A stretch of 64,000 nt of DNA from Afipia massiliensis (GCF_014203115.1 NZ_JACHIJ010000006.1:1-64000), one strand, 5' to 3'; positions 36,871-46,352 are shown, numbered from the stretch's first letter. Translations and numbers: made by a program. The notes: generated by a model not told the origin, from the sequence alone.

Positions 36871-37564
36871 AGTCTCCGATCTGCGTATTGCTTACGGCCA
36901 GGTCGAGGTCGTGCATGGTGTGTCCTTCAATGTGCGCCAGGGCGAATGCGTCGCGCTGATCGGCCCGAACGGCGCCGGCAAATCCACCATTCTGAAGACC
37001 GTCTGCGGGCTGATGTCGCCAATCGGCGGCTCGATCATGTTCGATGGCCGCTCCACCGCGGGCCTGCCCGGTCACACAATTGCAGGACTCGGCATTTCGA
37101 TGTGCCCGGAAGGCCGTCAGGTCTTTCCGGAAATGACCGTGATGGAGAACCTGCAGCTCGGCGCCTATACGCGCCGGCGTAGCGCGATCAAGAACGACCT
37201 CGATGAGATGATGACATTGTTTCCGCGTTTGCGCGAGCGCGCCGGGCAGAATGCCGGAACGCTGTCAGGCGGCGAGCAGGAGATGGTGGCGATCGCACGT
37301 GCGCTGATGGCGCGCCCGAAACTCTGCATTTTCGATGAGCCATCGCTCGGCATCGCGCCGCGCGTGGTCGATGAAATCGAACAGACGCTGCTGGCGATCA
37401 AGGCGCGGGGCGTCACCATCCTGCTGGTCGAGCAGTCCGTTTCGATGGCGCTTCGCGTTGCCGACCGCGGCTACGTGATCGAGGCGGGATTGATCGTGCT
37501 TGAAGGGTCGTCGGCCGAACTCTCGGGCAACAAGGACGTCCAGAACGCCTATCTCGGTTTTTGA
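36863..37564 (+). CDS. Branched-chain-amino-acid-type ABC transporter ATP-binding protein (LivF-like)
   Basis: A 233-residue ATPase with Walker A LIGPNGAGKST, signature GTLSGGEQEM and Walker B LCIFDEPSLGI, all canonical. It pairs with the LivG-like subunit at the inner membrane. The ATG at 36863 starts MLEVSDLRIAYGQVE, the normal LivF N-terminus. The frame is open further upstream inside the previous gene. A GGAGGAGA site for the receptor gene follows its stop. Confidence 0.9.
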   Translation: MLEVSDLRIAYGQVEVVHGVSFNVRQGECVALIGPNGAGKSTILKTVCGLMSPIGGSIMFDGRSTAGLPGHTIAGLGISMCPEGRQVFPEMTVMENLQLGAYTRRRSAIKNDLDEMMTLFPRLRERAGQNAGTLSGGEQEMVAIARALMARPKLCIFDEPSLGIAPRVVDEIEQTLLAIKARGVTILLVEQSVSMALRVADRGYVIEAGLIVLEGSSAELSGNKDVQNAYLGF

Positions 37565-37593
37565 AGCAAGAAAACTCACAGGAGGAGATACTT

Positions 37594-38802
37594 ATGAAGA
37601 AATTGTTGGGAGCGGTGCTGTCCGCAGCGCTGATCGGAGCGCCCGGCGCATTCGCCGCCGAAAAGACGCTGACGATCGGTTACAGCGATGCGCTGACCGG
37701 CGGCGGCGCTGTCTACGGCGTGCCGCAGAAGAAGGCGATCGATCTTGCGATCGAGGAGATCAATGGTGCCGGCGGCATCAAGGTGGGCGCGGACAACTAC
37801 AAGATCAAGACCATCGAGTATGACGACAAGGCGGACTCGACCGAAGCCACCAACGTCGCGCGCAAGCTGATCGACCGCGACGACGTCAAGTTCATCCTCG
37901 GCTATTGCTGCTCCGCCTCGGGCGGCGCGATGGCCTCGTTCATCGGTCGTGAAGACGTTATCGTACTGGTCGGCACCGCTGGTGCGCGCTCGATCACGTC
38001 GATCGGCAACAAGAACGTATTCCGTACCCGTCCGCCCGGTGACTACACCGGAGCAGCCGCGGGCAAGTTCATCGCCCAGCAGGGCGTGAAGACTCTTGGC
38101 GTTCTCGCCGTGCGCGACGTGGCGCTGTTCACCCAGTACCGCGATGCGCTGGTCAAGGCGTTCGAGGAAGCCGGCGGCAAGGTCGTTGCGATCGAAACCT
38201 TCGGCGGTCAGGACCGTGACATGACCGCCCAGCTGACCAAGCTGCGTGGCCTCAATCCGGATGCGCTGTTCGTGTCGGGCTACGTCGAGCAGGTTGCCTT
38301 CAGCCACCGTCAGGCTGCCGAACTCGGCATCAAGGTTCAGCGTTATGGCTTCTCCGGCGGCAGCGCCGAGCAGTTCACCAAGGTTGCCACCGCCGAGCAG
38401 ATGAACGGCGCATGGGATCTTCTGGCCATCGAGTTCAATGCCGACGTCCTCGGCCCGAAGGCGGTCGCCTTCGCCGATCGCTACAAGAAGAAGTACAACG
38501 AGAACCCAACGCCGAACCTGGCCTATGCCTACGACCAGGTCTATGTGCTACGCGACGCGCTGCAGGCCGCGCAGACCACGACCGACCTGAAGAAGATTCA
38601 GGACACGATCCGCGCGCTGCCGGTTCCGAAGGAAGCATTGTTGAAGTACCTGCCGATCAACGGCCGGATGTTCGACGACAAGGGCCAAGCCTACATCTCC
38701 AATGGCGCGTTTCAGTGGAAGAACGGCAACTGGGCCTTCGTCAAGGAGCTTCCGTCGGATGCTGCGGCCTATTCGAACTTCCTGAAGACGGTCAAGGATT
38801 GA
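37594..38802 (+). CDS. ABC transporter substrate-binding protein, Leu/Ile/Val-binding type
   Basis: A 402-residue periplasmic receptor (type I fold). The signal peptide MKKLLGAVLSAALIGAPGAFA ends at about residue 21, followed by the mature start AEKTLTIGYSDALTG. The pattern GAIAEINAAGG-like LAIEEINGAGGIKVG is typical. Preceded by a strong GGAGGAGA site. In this context the ligand is more likely a carboxylic or aromatic acid than an amino acid, because an acyl-CoA ligase follows. A perfect hairpin follows its stop. Confidence 0.9.
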   Translation: MKKLLGAVLSAALIGAPGAFAAEKTLTIGYSDALTGGGAVYGVPQKKAIDLAIEEINGAGGIKVGADNYKIKTIEYDDKADSTEATNVARKLIDRDDVKFILGYCCSASGGAMASFIGREDVIVLVGTAGARSITSIGNKNVFRTRPPGDYTGAAAGKFIAQQGVKTLGVLAVRDVALFTQYRDALVKAFEEAGGKVVAIETFGGQDRDMTAQLTKLRGLNPDALFVSGYVEQVAFSHRQAAELGIKVQRYGFSGGSAEQFTKVATAEQMNGAWDLLAIEFNADVLGPKAVAFADRYKKKYNENPTPNLAYAYDQVYVLRDALQAAQTTTDLKKIQDTIRALPVPKEALLKYLPINGRMFDDKGQAYISNGAFQWKNGNWAFVKELPSDAAAYSNFLKTVKD

Positions 38803-38816
38803 TCGCAGACCTAATT

Positions 38817-38842
38817 CAGCCCGCGGAATGTTCCGCGGGCTG
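38817..38842 (+). other. mRNA stem-loop between receptor and permease genes
   Basis: CAGCCCGCGGAA, TG, TTCCGCGGGCTG: a 12-bp perfect stem 15 bases after the receptor stop, with no T-run. Such hairpins usually protect the receptor mRNA and lower expression of the permease genes. Confidence 0.6.
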
Positions 38843-38858
38843 ATCATCGGACCAGCTC

Positions 38859-39725
38859 ATGCTCATCGATTTCATCCAGCAGATCTTCAACGGCCTCGTA
38901 GTCGGCAGCATCTACACGCTGATCGCACTCGGCCTGACGACGATCTTCGGCATTCTCGGCATCGCGCACTTCGCGCATGGCAGCGTCGCCATGTTCGGCG
39001 GATATCTGACCTATTTCCTGATCTCGGCGCTCGGGATCGGCCTGTTGCCGTCATTCATTCTGGCGATGGCCGTCGGCGCACTGCTCGGCGTTGTTCTTGA
39101 GCGTGTCGCGTACTATCCGGTGCGTAACGCACCTCCGATCAATTCCTTCATTATCGCGCTCGGACTGACCCTGATTATCGAGAAGCTGAATCTGCTCGCG
39201 TTCGGTATCGATCAGGTCATCATCCCGACGCCGTTCGTCAATGTCATCAATATCGGCGGCGTGACCATGCCGGAGCTGCGCATCTATGTGCTGGTGATCG
39301 CCGCGATCCTGGTCATCGGAATGACGCTTCTGATCCAGCGTACGTGGATCGGCATGGCGGTTCGCGCGGTCGCGCAGAATCGCGTTGCGGCAGTGCTGAT
39401 GGGCATCAACGTCAATTCCGTGTCGATGTTCGTGTTCGCGCTAAGTTCCGCGCTGGGCGTCGCGGCCGGCGTGCTGGTCGGCGCGCTGTTCGCGGTGGCG
39501 CCGGGCGTCAGCAGCGGGCTCGTCATCAAGGGCTTTGCGGTGCTGATCCTCGGCGGCCTCGGCTCGATCCCCGGCGCGATCGTCGGCGGCATGGTGCTCG
39601 GCGTGTCCGAAGCATTCGCTGCGGCGTTCGTGTCGTCGGCCTACAAAGACGTGATCTCGTTCCTGCTGATGATCCTTGTTCTGCTGGTGCGACCTGAAGG
39701 CCTGATGCGCAGGAGCAGCCGCTGA
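38859..39725 (+). CDS. ABC transporter permease (LivH-like)
   Basis: A 288-residue inner-membrane permease with about eight helices. IALGLTTIFGILGIAHFAHGS near the N-terminus and VSSGLVIKGFAVLILGGLGS near residue 210 are LivH signatures. The stop shares a base with the LivM-like start. It forms the channel with LivM and the two ATPases. Confidence 0.92.
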   Translation: MLIDFIQQIFNGLVVGSIYTLIALGLTTIFGILGIAHFAHGSVAMFGGYLTYFLISALGIGLLPSFILAMAVGALLGVVLERVAYYPVRNAPPINSFIIALGLTLIIEKLNLLAFGIDQVIIPTPFVNVINIGGVTMPELRIYVLVIAAILVIGMTLLIQRTWIGMAVRAVAQNRVAAVLMGINVNSVSMFVFALSSALGVAAGVLVGALFAVAPGVSSGLVIKGFAVLILGGLGSIPGAIVGGMVLGVSEAFAAAFVSSAYKDVISFLLMILVLLVRPEGLMRRSSR

Positions 39726-40690
39726 TGTGGACGCGATTTGCCATTGTTGCGGTCATTGCTGCCGCAATCGTCTTTCCGCTGTTCGTGACGGTGAACTACT
39801 TCATCCACCTCGCGATCCTGGCGATGATCTTCATGATCGTCGCGCAGGGCGCCAACGTCATTCAGGGCTATACGGGCTACGTCTCGATCGCGCAGGGCGC
39901 GTTCATGGGCATTGGCGCCTATGCCTCGGCGTTGCTGAGCATGCGCGCAGGATTTCCGGTGTGGCTCTCGATGCTGGTGGCCCCGTTCATCACGGCGGTC
40001 GCCGCGGCGATCGCGGGCTATCCGTCGCTTCGGGTCAAGGGTCACTACTTCGCCATCGTGACGCTGGCGATGAATATGGTGGTGTTCATCGTGCTGGTGA
40101 ACTGGATCTCGCTGACTAAGGGCGAGCCCGGCCTGCCGAGCATTCCGTCGCCTGAAGCGATCAATCTCGGCTTCATTGAAATCGCATTCGAGAAGCGTCG
40201 CGCCTTTTACTATCTCGCGCTGGCGGCGCTGGTTCTTGTTATGTGGATCGTGGCCGCTGTGGTGCGGTCGCGGGTCGGCCGGGTGTTGCTGGCGATCCGC
40301 CAGAACGAGACTTTCGCTGAAGCTGCGGGCATCGCCTGCTGGAAGTACAAGCTGTTCGCGTTCATCTTCAGCGCGTCACTGGCGGGCTTTGGCGGCGCGA
40401 TCTACGCGCACTACATGGGATTCATCAATCCGACGCCGTTCTCCGCGGATGCATCGCTCAACGCCATTCTTGCGGTCATCCTGGGTGGCAGCGGTACGCT
40501 GACCGGCCCGCTGATCGGCGGTGCGCTGACTGTGATCCTGCCGGAAGCGCTGCGCGTGGCTGAAATCTATCGCCTGATCGCCTATGGTCTGTTGCTGATC
40601 CTGGTGGTGATCTTCCTGCCGCGCGGTCTGGTGCCGGCGGTGGTCGATGGTGTCAGGTCGATCACGGGCAGGGGGAAGAAGGCTCCGTGA
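39725..40690 (+). CDS. ABC transporter permease (LivM-like)
   Basis: 321 residues with about nine helices. GYTGYVSIAQGAFMGIGAYA and GGSGTLTGPLIGGALTVILP are conserved in LivM. It overlaps the acyl-CoA ligase start by four bases (GTGA), tying uptake to activation of the substrate. Confidence 0.92.
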   Translation: MWTRFAIVAVIAAAIVFPLFVTVNYFIHLAILAMIFMIVAQGANVIQGYTGYVSIAQGAFMGIGAYASALLSMRAGFPVWLSMLVAPFITAVAAAIAGYPSLRVKGHYFAIVTLAMNMVVFIVLVNWISLTKGEPGLPSIPSPEAINLGFIEIAFEKRRAFYYLALAALVLVMWIVAAVVRSRVGRVLLAIRQNETFAEAAGIACWKYKLFAFIFSASLAGFGGAIYAHYMGFINPTPFSADASLNAILAVILGGSGTLTGPLIGGALTVILPEALRVAEIYRLIAYGLLLILVVIFLPRGLVPAVVDGVRSITGRGKKAP

Positions 40691-42183
40691 GCGTGCATAT
40701 CGGCAGCTTCGTTCGGCATCACGCCATCTCGCAGCCCGATGCACCGGTGCTGCGCGTGGGCGAGCAGGCGCTGAGCTATCGCACGCTCGACCGCCGTGCG
40801 GCTGGTTGCGCCGTACGGCTGCGTGATTTCGGTGTCGCCGCCAATGACCGCGTGATGTTCGTGCTGCCGAACTGCGTGGAATGGGTCGTGCTCTACCAAG
40901 GTACGCTTCAGGCTGGCGCGATTCCGGTGCCGATCAATCCGCTGCTGGCGGCGGCCGAGCTAGCCGCGATCATCACCGATTGCGAGCCGCGTGTGGTGTT
41001 TGCGCGTGCGGCGATGGCTGCGCAACTGCGCCAGAGTGTCGGTCACATCAGCTCCGTGGTCGATATCGACGCGCAGCCGTTCACATCCGACGAAGCCGAG
41101 CCGCAGCCGTTGCCACGCGCAGGCTCCGATGATGTCGCGCTCATCCTTTATTCATCGGGATCGACCGGCCTGCCGAAGGGCATCGAACTCTCGCACGCCA
41201 ACATCTTCTGGAATGCGCAGGCCTTCGCTTTCGATCTGCTGCGGTTGACACCAGACGATCGGGGATTGACCGGCCTCCCGCTGAGCCATGTGTTTGGTCA
41301 CACCTGTCTCTACACAGCGTTTCTGTTCGCAGGCGCATCGGTCACGCTGGTCGAACGTTTCGATGCTGCGGCGGTCCTTGCGACGATTCATTCGCAGCGA
41401 ATTACCGTCTTCATGGGCGTCCCGACCATGTATTGGACGCTGCTGCGCGAGGAAATTCCCGCCGGCTTCGACCTGTCGTCATGGCGGGCCTGCGTCGCCG
41501 GCGGCCAGGCACTGCCGGAAGACGTGCATCGCAAGTTCGAGATCAAGTTCGGCGTCGCGATCTCCGAAGGCTACGGTATGACGGAAGCGAGCCCCTCCGT
41601 CACAGGTTGCCGCCTGTGGGGCGCGCCGCGCAAATCCGGCTCGGCCGGACAGCCCTATCTCGGCGTGCAATTGCGGATTGTCGACGACGAGGGCCGGGAT
41701 GTCCCCCGCGGCGAGCGTGGTGAAATTCTCGTTGCGGGGCCTGGCGTCGCGCGCGGCTATTTCCGTCAGCCGGAGCTGACGGCACAGACTTTCCGTGACG
41801 GCTGGTTGCATTCGGGCGACATCGGCTACGTCGATACGGACGGTTTCCTGTTCGTGGTCGACCGCAAGAAGGAGATGATCATCTCCGGCGGCTACAACAT
41901 CTATCCGCGTGAGATCGAGGAAGTCGCGCACGCGGTCGAAGGCGTCTACGAGGTCGCTGCGATCGGCGTTCCCGATGACCGGCTCGGCGAGCGCATTGTC
42001 GCCTATGTCGTATTGGACGCCGGCGCCTCGGTGCCGGAGGCGACGCTGCTTCAGCGCTGCAGTGATCAGCTCGCGCGCTACAAGGTGCCGCGCGAAGTGC
42101 GCTTCATGGAAGCGCTGCCGCGGAACGCAACCGGAAAGATCGATCGCCGCCGGCTTCGGGACCTTGGCCGCGATCCACAATAA
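40687..42183 (+). CDS. AMP-dependent acyl-CoA ligase
   Basis: A 498-residue ANL-family ligase that activates a carboxylic acid with ATP and CoA. The phosphate loop ALILYSSGSTGLPKGIELSH covers about 149-168, then YGMTEASP, SGDIGYVDTDGFLFVVDRKK, and the catalytic C-terminal Lys in ATGKIDRR at about 488. The GTG start overlaps LivM. The acid is unknown. The downstream hydratase and two dehydrogenases imply that the CoA ester is beta-oxidised. Confidence 0.9.
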   Translation: MSVHIGSFVRHHAISQPDAPVLRVGEQALSYRTLDRRAAGCAVRLRDFGVAANDRVMFVLPNCVEWVVLYQGTLQAGAIPVPINPLLAAAELAAIITDCEPRVVFARAAMAAQLRQSVGHISSVVDIDAQPFTSDEAEPQPLPRAGSDDVALILYSSGSTGLPKGIELSHANIFWNAQAFAFDLLRLTPDDRGLTGLPLSHVFGHTCLYTAFLFAGASVTLVERFDAAAVLATIHSQRITVFMGVPTMYWTLLREEIPAGFDLSSWRACVAGGQALPEDVHRKFEIKFGVAISEGYGMTEASPSVTGCRLWGAPRKSGSAGQPYLGVQLRIVDDEGRDVPRGERGEILVAGPGVARGYFRQPELTAQTFRDGWLHSGDIGYVDTDGFLFVVDRKKEMIISGGYNIYPREIEEVAHAVEGVYEVAAIGVPDDRLGERIVAYVVLDAGASVPEATLLQRCSDQLARYKVPREVRFMEALPRNATGKIDRRRLRDLGRDPQ

Positions 42184-42193
42184 GGACGGATGG

Positions 42194-42709
42194 ATGAATA
42201 CGCAGGAATTCACCTCGCTGCTCGAGGAAATGACGCTGGCCGCGGAGGTGGCCGATGGCGAGCGCTTCGCGCGCTGTTTCACCGAGGATGCGATCTACTA
42301 CGACTACATCTACGGCGCACATCATGGACGCAAGGATATCGCGCACATGCTGCAGAACCTGTTCCGCCGGGATGCCGACGACGACTATCGCTGGGAGATG
42401 TTCGATCCGGTGTTCGACGGCCGCATGGGTTATGCGTGGTCGTTGTCGAGCTTCACGTCACTGGTGCCGCAGTTCAAAGGCAACTTCGTTGTGATCGACG
42501 GCATGAGCCGTTTCATTATTCGCGACGGCCTGATCGCGGAGTATCGCGAATCCGTCAATGGCGGCGTGGCGATGCAGCAGTTGGGCGTTGAGCCGGCGCG
42601 CATGGCGAAGGTCTTCGCTCGCTGGACCGGCTGGCTGAAAGAGCGCGCCGAAACCGCCACCTATCTGTCGAAGCAACCGAACTGGCGGAAGCGTCCACCG
42701 CAATCCTGA
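42194..42709 (+). CDS. SnoaL/NTF2-like protein
   Basis: A 171-residue cone-fold protein. FTSLLEEMTLAAEVADGERF is the first helix, and RCFTEDAIYYDYIYGAHHGR the first strand pair. It continues with KGNFVVIDGMSRFIIRDGLI and a helical C-terminal extension. In CoA pathways such proteins can be hydratases, isomerases or binding partners of dehydrogenases. The ATG at 42194, ten bases after the ligase stop, gives the natural start. The frame is open upstream inside the ligase gene. Confidence 0.8.
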   Translation: MNTQEFTSLLEEMTLAAEVADGERFARCFTEDAIYYDYIYGAHHGRKDIAHMLQNLFRRDADDDYRWEMFDPVFDGRMGYAWSLSSFTSLVPQFKGNFVVIDGMSRFIIRDGLIAEYRESVNGGVAMQQLGVEPARMAKVFARWTGWLKERAETATYLSKQPNWRKRPPQS

Positions 42710-42724
42710 GCGAGGCCTTGTAGC

Positions 42725-43537
42725 ATGACCTATCAGCACATCCTGTACGACGTTGAATCGCGCATTGCGACCATCACGCTGAACCGGCCGGATCGCATGA
42801 ATGCGTGGACGCCGACCATGGAGCGCGAGGTGCGCCTCGCCATGGAGGCAGCAGCCAGCGATGACGGCGTGCGCGCCATTGTCCTGACCGGGGCTGGCCG
42901 CGCATTCTGCGCCGGCGCCGACATGGAGGAACTAAAGACGCTCGATCCCAACGACATCAAGAGCGACCAGTGGATGAAGCCGTTCGACATGAATCGGCGG
43001 CCCGACTGGCAGACGCGCTATTCGTTCTATCCGGCGATCTCCAAGCCTGTGATTGGAATGTTGAACGGCGCCGCTGCCGGCATCGGTCTTGTTCACGCAC
43101 TTTACTGCGATCTTCGTTTTGCGGCTGACAACACCGTGTTTACGACGTCGTTCTCCCGCCGCGGGCTGATCGCCGAACACGGCATGAGCTGGATGCTGCC
43201 GCGCATCATCGGCCACTCCAATGCGCTTGATTTGCTGATGTCCGCGCGGCGGGTCTCAAGCGCGGAAGCGCTGCAAATCGGTCTCGTGAACCGGCTCTAT
43301 CCGGCGGCGGAACTGCGCGCCAAGACCATGGAATATGTCAAGGACATGGTCGACTTCGCATCGCCGCGCGCGGTCGGCGTCATCAAGCGTCAGCTCTACG
43401 AAGTGCCGTTCCAGAGCCTTGCCGAGGCGACGATCTACGCCAACCGCGAGATGGAGCTTGCAGCCCGCAGCGACGATTTCCGGGAAGGCGTCGCGAGCTT
43501 CCTCGAAAAGCGCCCGCCGAATTTCTCAGGGACCTGA
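42725..43537 (+). CDS. Enoyl-CoA hydratase/isomerase family protein
   Basis: 270 residues with a complete crotonase fold. NRPDRMNAW lies at about 20-28, AFCAGADMEELK at about 60-71, and GMLNGAAAGIGLVHALYCDLRF at about 109-130. Glu in SRRGLIAEHGMSWMLPR is in the place of the second catalytic acid. Stop and start lie 15 and 6 bases from neighbours, so it is within the operon. It probably hydrates the enoyl-CoA formed by the dehydrogenase pair downstream. Confidence 0.9.
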   Translation: MTYQHILYDVESRIATITLNRPDRMNAWTPTMEREVRLAMEAAASDDGVRAIVLTGAGRAFCAGADMEELKTLDPNDIKSDQWMKPFDMNRRPDWQTRYSFYPAISKPVIGMLNGAAAGIGLVHALYCDLRFAADNTVFTTSFSRRGLIAEHGMSWMLPRIIGHSNALDLLMSARRVSSAEALQIGLVNRLYPAAELRAKTMEYVKDMVDFASPRAVGVIKRQLYEVPFQSLAEATIYANREMELAARSDDFREGVASFLEKRPPNFSGT

Positions 43538-43543
43538 GGCACG

Positions 43544-44719
43544 ATGGCACGTCTGTTCACCGTCGAAGAAGATGCGTTCCGGCTCACGGTCCGGACATTT
43601 CTCGACGACAAGCTGCCGGCGGATCTGCGCGAGCGGATGCTGAGCGGCGAGCGCCCGACCCGCGAGGACAAAGTGACATGGAGCCGGTTGCTTCATGAAC
43701 GCGGCTGGGGCGGCTACACGTGGCCCGCTGAACATGGCGGTCCCGGGTTCTCCCCGATCCAGCGCTATATTTTCGAGGACGAGGCCTGGCAGGCCGGCGC
43801 GCCCGAGGTCGTTCCGTTCGGTCTCAAGATGGTCGCGCCGGTGATCATGAAGTTTGGCAGCGACGCGCAGAAGAAACGTTTCCTGCCGCGGATCGCCTCG
43901 CTCGAGGACTATTGGTGTCAGGGCTATTCGGAGCCGGGTTCCGGCTCCGACCTTGCATCGCTGAAGACCCGGGCTGTGCGTGACGGCGACGACTATCTCG
44001 TCACGGGTCAGAAAATCTGGACCACCGAAGCCCACGACGCCGACTGGATCTTCTGTCTGGTGCGGACCGCATCCGACGGGCGCAAGCAGGACGGCATCTC
44101 GTTCCTGTTGATCGACATGAAAACGCCCGGCATCACCGTGCGGCCGATCATCACGTTCGACGGCGCGCACGAGGTCAACGAGGTCTGGTTCGACAACGTC
44201 CGCGTCCCCGTCGCCAACCGGATTGGCGAGGAAGGACAGGGCTGGACCTGCGCGAAGTATCTGCTCGAGAAAGAACGGCTGAACTTCGGCGGCATGGGCT
44301 TCTGCAAACGCGAGGTCGCGCGGCTGAAGCGGCTGGCGCAGACGAACGGGAAATCTCGTCTCGACAATCCGCTGTTTGCTGCGCGCGTCGCCGCGCTGGA
44401 GATGCGGATCGCTGCGGCCGACCTGACCAATTTGCGCTTTCTTCGCGCGGAAGAGCGCGGCGACGCGGTTGGGTTGCCCGCGCCCTACCTGAAAATTCTG
44501 AGCTCCCACCTGCAGCAGGATGTGCTTGAACTGCAGGTCCGTCTGCTCGGCCGCAGTGCCTTGCCGGTGCGCGCGGCCGATCTCAGCAACACGCCACTGG
44601 CGCTCGATTCTGAGCTGGCCAACGTCGCGCCGACCTACTGCAATTACCGCAAGACCACGATCTACGCAGGCTCAAACGAGATTCAGCGCAACATCGCGGC
44701 AAAGAGCCTGCTGGGGTGA
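43544..44719 (+). CDS. Acyl-CoA dehydrogenase, large-subunit (PimC-like) type
   Basis: A 391-residue flavoprotein that forms a 2,3-double bond in an acyl-CoA. YWCQGYSEPGSGSDLASLKT, the KIWTTEAHDADWIF flavin-contact region and the C-terminal YAGSNEIQRNIAAK are all present. The sequence resembles the large subunits of two-subunit dehydrogenases such as pimeloyl-CoA dehydrogenase PimC. It is followed one base later by a second, smaller dehydrogenase gene, so an alpha/beta complex is likely. Confidence 0.88.
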   Translation: MARLFTVEEDAFRLTVRTFLDDKLPADLRERMLSGERPTREDKVTWSRLLHERGWGGYTWPAEHGGPGFSPIQRYIFEDEAWQAGAPEVVPFGLKMVAPVIMKFGSDAQKKRFLPRIASLEDYWCQGYSEPGSGSDLASLKTRAVRDGDDYLVTGQKIWTTEAHDADWIFCLVRTASDGRKQDGISFLLIDMKTPGITVRPIITFDGAHEVNEVWFDNVRVPVANRIGEEGQGWTCAKYLLEKERLNFGGMGFCKREVARLKRLAQTNGKSRLDNPLFAARVAALEMRIAAADLTNLRFLRAEERGDAVGLPAPYLKILSSHLQQDVLELQVRLLGRSALPVRAADLSNTPLALDSELANVAPTYCNYRKTTIYAGSNEIQRNIAAKSLLG

Positions 44720-44720
44720 C

Positions 44721-45797
44721 ATGATGTCCGACACCGCCAATGTCATTTTCGTTCCCAAGCAGGAGCACGGGCTCCTTGTTGATGCCCTCGATCATCTGCT
44801 GGGCGAGCCGGCGCTGATCAAGGACGGCTGGCGGCCGTTGTGGCTGCAGCTTGCGCAGGCTGGAATTCTCTCGGCGGCATTGCCTGAAAGCGATGGCGGC
44901 TTGCAGGATTCGCGGGCCTTGGCGTTGCTGGCCGAGCGGCTTGGCCGCAGCGGCGCGGTATCGCCGTTCATTTCATCGGGTGCTGCGGCGACATCGCTGC
45001 TTAGCCGCGTTCCGGCGGCTGATCGATTTGCCCAGCTTCGCGAACGCCTCGGCTCCGGCTCCGTCACCGTGGCGGTGGACATTCCGGGGATCGCGCAAAG
45101 CGAGCGCGGCGCTGTCACGTTGACTGACGGCAAGTTGAGCGGTGTTGTCCGTCTTGTGCCATTCGGGGCCGAAGCAGATTTCATCATTCTGGTTGCGACG
45201 TGCAACGATGGCGAACCTGCGCTCGTTCTGGTGCGAAAGTCCGATGTCTCGGTCGAGCAGTCCGTGATCGGAATCGATGGCGCGCCTTATGCGACGCTCC
45301 GCCTCGACGGCATCACGCTTCAGCCGGACTCGGAGCTTGCGCGCGGTGCAGAGGCCGAGCGGCTGATTGCATGGGGCAGGGATGTGCTCGTCACCATGCA
45401 CTGCGCCGAGGCGCTGGGCGCGATGTCGATGCTGGTCGATCTGACGCGGGATTATCTCAAGGTCCGGCATCAGTTCGGTGAACCGCTGTCAGCGTTCCAG
45501 GTGTTGCGCCACCGGCTGGTCGACATGGACATGGCGCTGACCGAAGCGCGATCGGTGGTCGAATGTGCTGCCGGTCTTCTTGAGGAAGACGATGTGTCCG
45601 CCCGCCGGCAGGCCGTGATGGCGACGCATTTCACTGTGGCGCGTGCTGCGCTCAAGGTGTCGCAGGACAGCGTGCAACTCCACGGCGGCATCGGCATGGC
45701 CGACGAGACACCGGTTGGGGGTTACTTCCGCCGATTGCTGACCTTGCCGCTGCTGTTCGGCGACGAGGATGCCTGCGCGGAAAACTATTCCGGTTGA
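44721..45797 (+). CDS. Acyl-CoA dehydrogenase, small-subunit (PimD-like) type
   Basis: A 358-residue partner dehydrogenase. The N-terminal domain is poorly conserved. The C-terminal domain keeps VRHQFGEPLSAFQVLRHRLVDMD and DSVQLHGGIGMADE. The glycine-rich flavin segment seen in the large subunit is missing, so it may need its partner for full activity. The ATG at 44721 follows the previous stop directly. The frame is open upstream but only as overlap. Last gene of the TetR-controlled operon. Confidence 0.85.
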   Translation: MMSDTANVIFVPKQEHGLLVDALDHLLGEPALIKDGWRPLWLQLAQAGILSAALPESDGGLQDSRALALLAERLGRSGAVSPFISSGAAATSLLSRVPAADRFAQLRERLGSGSVTVAVDIPGIAQSERGAVTLTDGKLSGVVRLVPFGAEADFIILVATCNDGEPALVLVRKSDVSVEQSVIGIDGAPYATLRLDGITLQPDSELARGAEAERLIAWGRDVLVTMHCAEALGAMSMLVDLTRDYLKVRHQFGEPLSAFQVLRHRLVDMDMALTEARSVVECAAGLLEEDDVSARRQAVMATHFTVARAALKVSQDSVQLHGGIGMADETPVGGYFRRLLTLPLLFGDEDACAENYSG

Positions 45798-45849
45798 CGG
45801 CTACGGCTGGTCCACGGCAACCGATAGGTCCGCGGTAACGTCGCGGCGT

Positions 45850-46338
45850 CTATTTCCTTGCTTGCGTAGACCGGCGCGGGAGGGTGATCACCGTCTCGAC
45901 GTCGTCCCTCTTCACTGGATTGCCGTGCTCATCAACGAGGGCCACGGCAAGCTTCTGTCCCGTTGTCTTTGACCGGAGCGTCAAAGGCCCGGAGCCGTTT
46001 CCGATCCAGTGATCGCTCCATTCGGTCAATGCGGTAAAGGACAGGCCGAGGGACTGGCCCTTTTTGGTCAACGGATATTCGATCCGCGCGCGTTGTCCGT
46101 CCTCGCGATAGTCCCGGCGCTCCATCAGGCCGTTTTCAACGAGCCGGGCGAGGCGATTGCTCAGCACGCTTCGGGGAACGTCCAGTTCGTTCTGAAAATC
46201 ATCGAACCGCCGGACGCCGTATAACGCCGATCGCAAAATCACCAGCGTCCAGCGGTCGCCGATCAGTTCGAATGCTTTCCACAGATTGCAGTCGCCTGGT
46301 GGAACAGGGGAGCGGCGGATGAGGGGGGCGTCGGTCAT
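45850..46338 (-). CDS. HxlR-family transcriptional regulator
   Basis: 162 residues. The HxlR start is CNLWKAFELIGDRWTLVILR (Cys near residue 17), with the winged helix SALYGVRRFDDFQNELDVPR, then VLSNRLARLVENGLMERRDY. A C-terminal extension follows residue 105. It is divergent from the dienelactone hydrolase gene. A perfect 21-bp palindrome and a related site lie in the gap, so it probably represses that hydrolase and itself. Confidence 0.87.
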   Translation of the reverse strand: MTDAPLIRRSPVPPGDCNLWKAFELIGDRWTLVILRSALYGVRRFDDFQNELDVPRSVLSNRLARLVENGLMERRDYREDGQRARIEYPLTKKGQSLGLSFTALTEWSDHWIGNGSGPLTLRSKTTGQKLAVALVDEHGNPVKRDDVETVITLPRRSTQARK

Positions 46339-46352
46339 GACGTCATATTATC

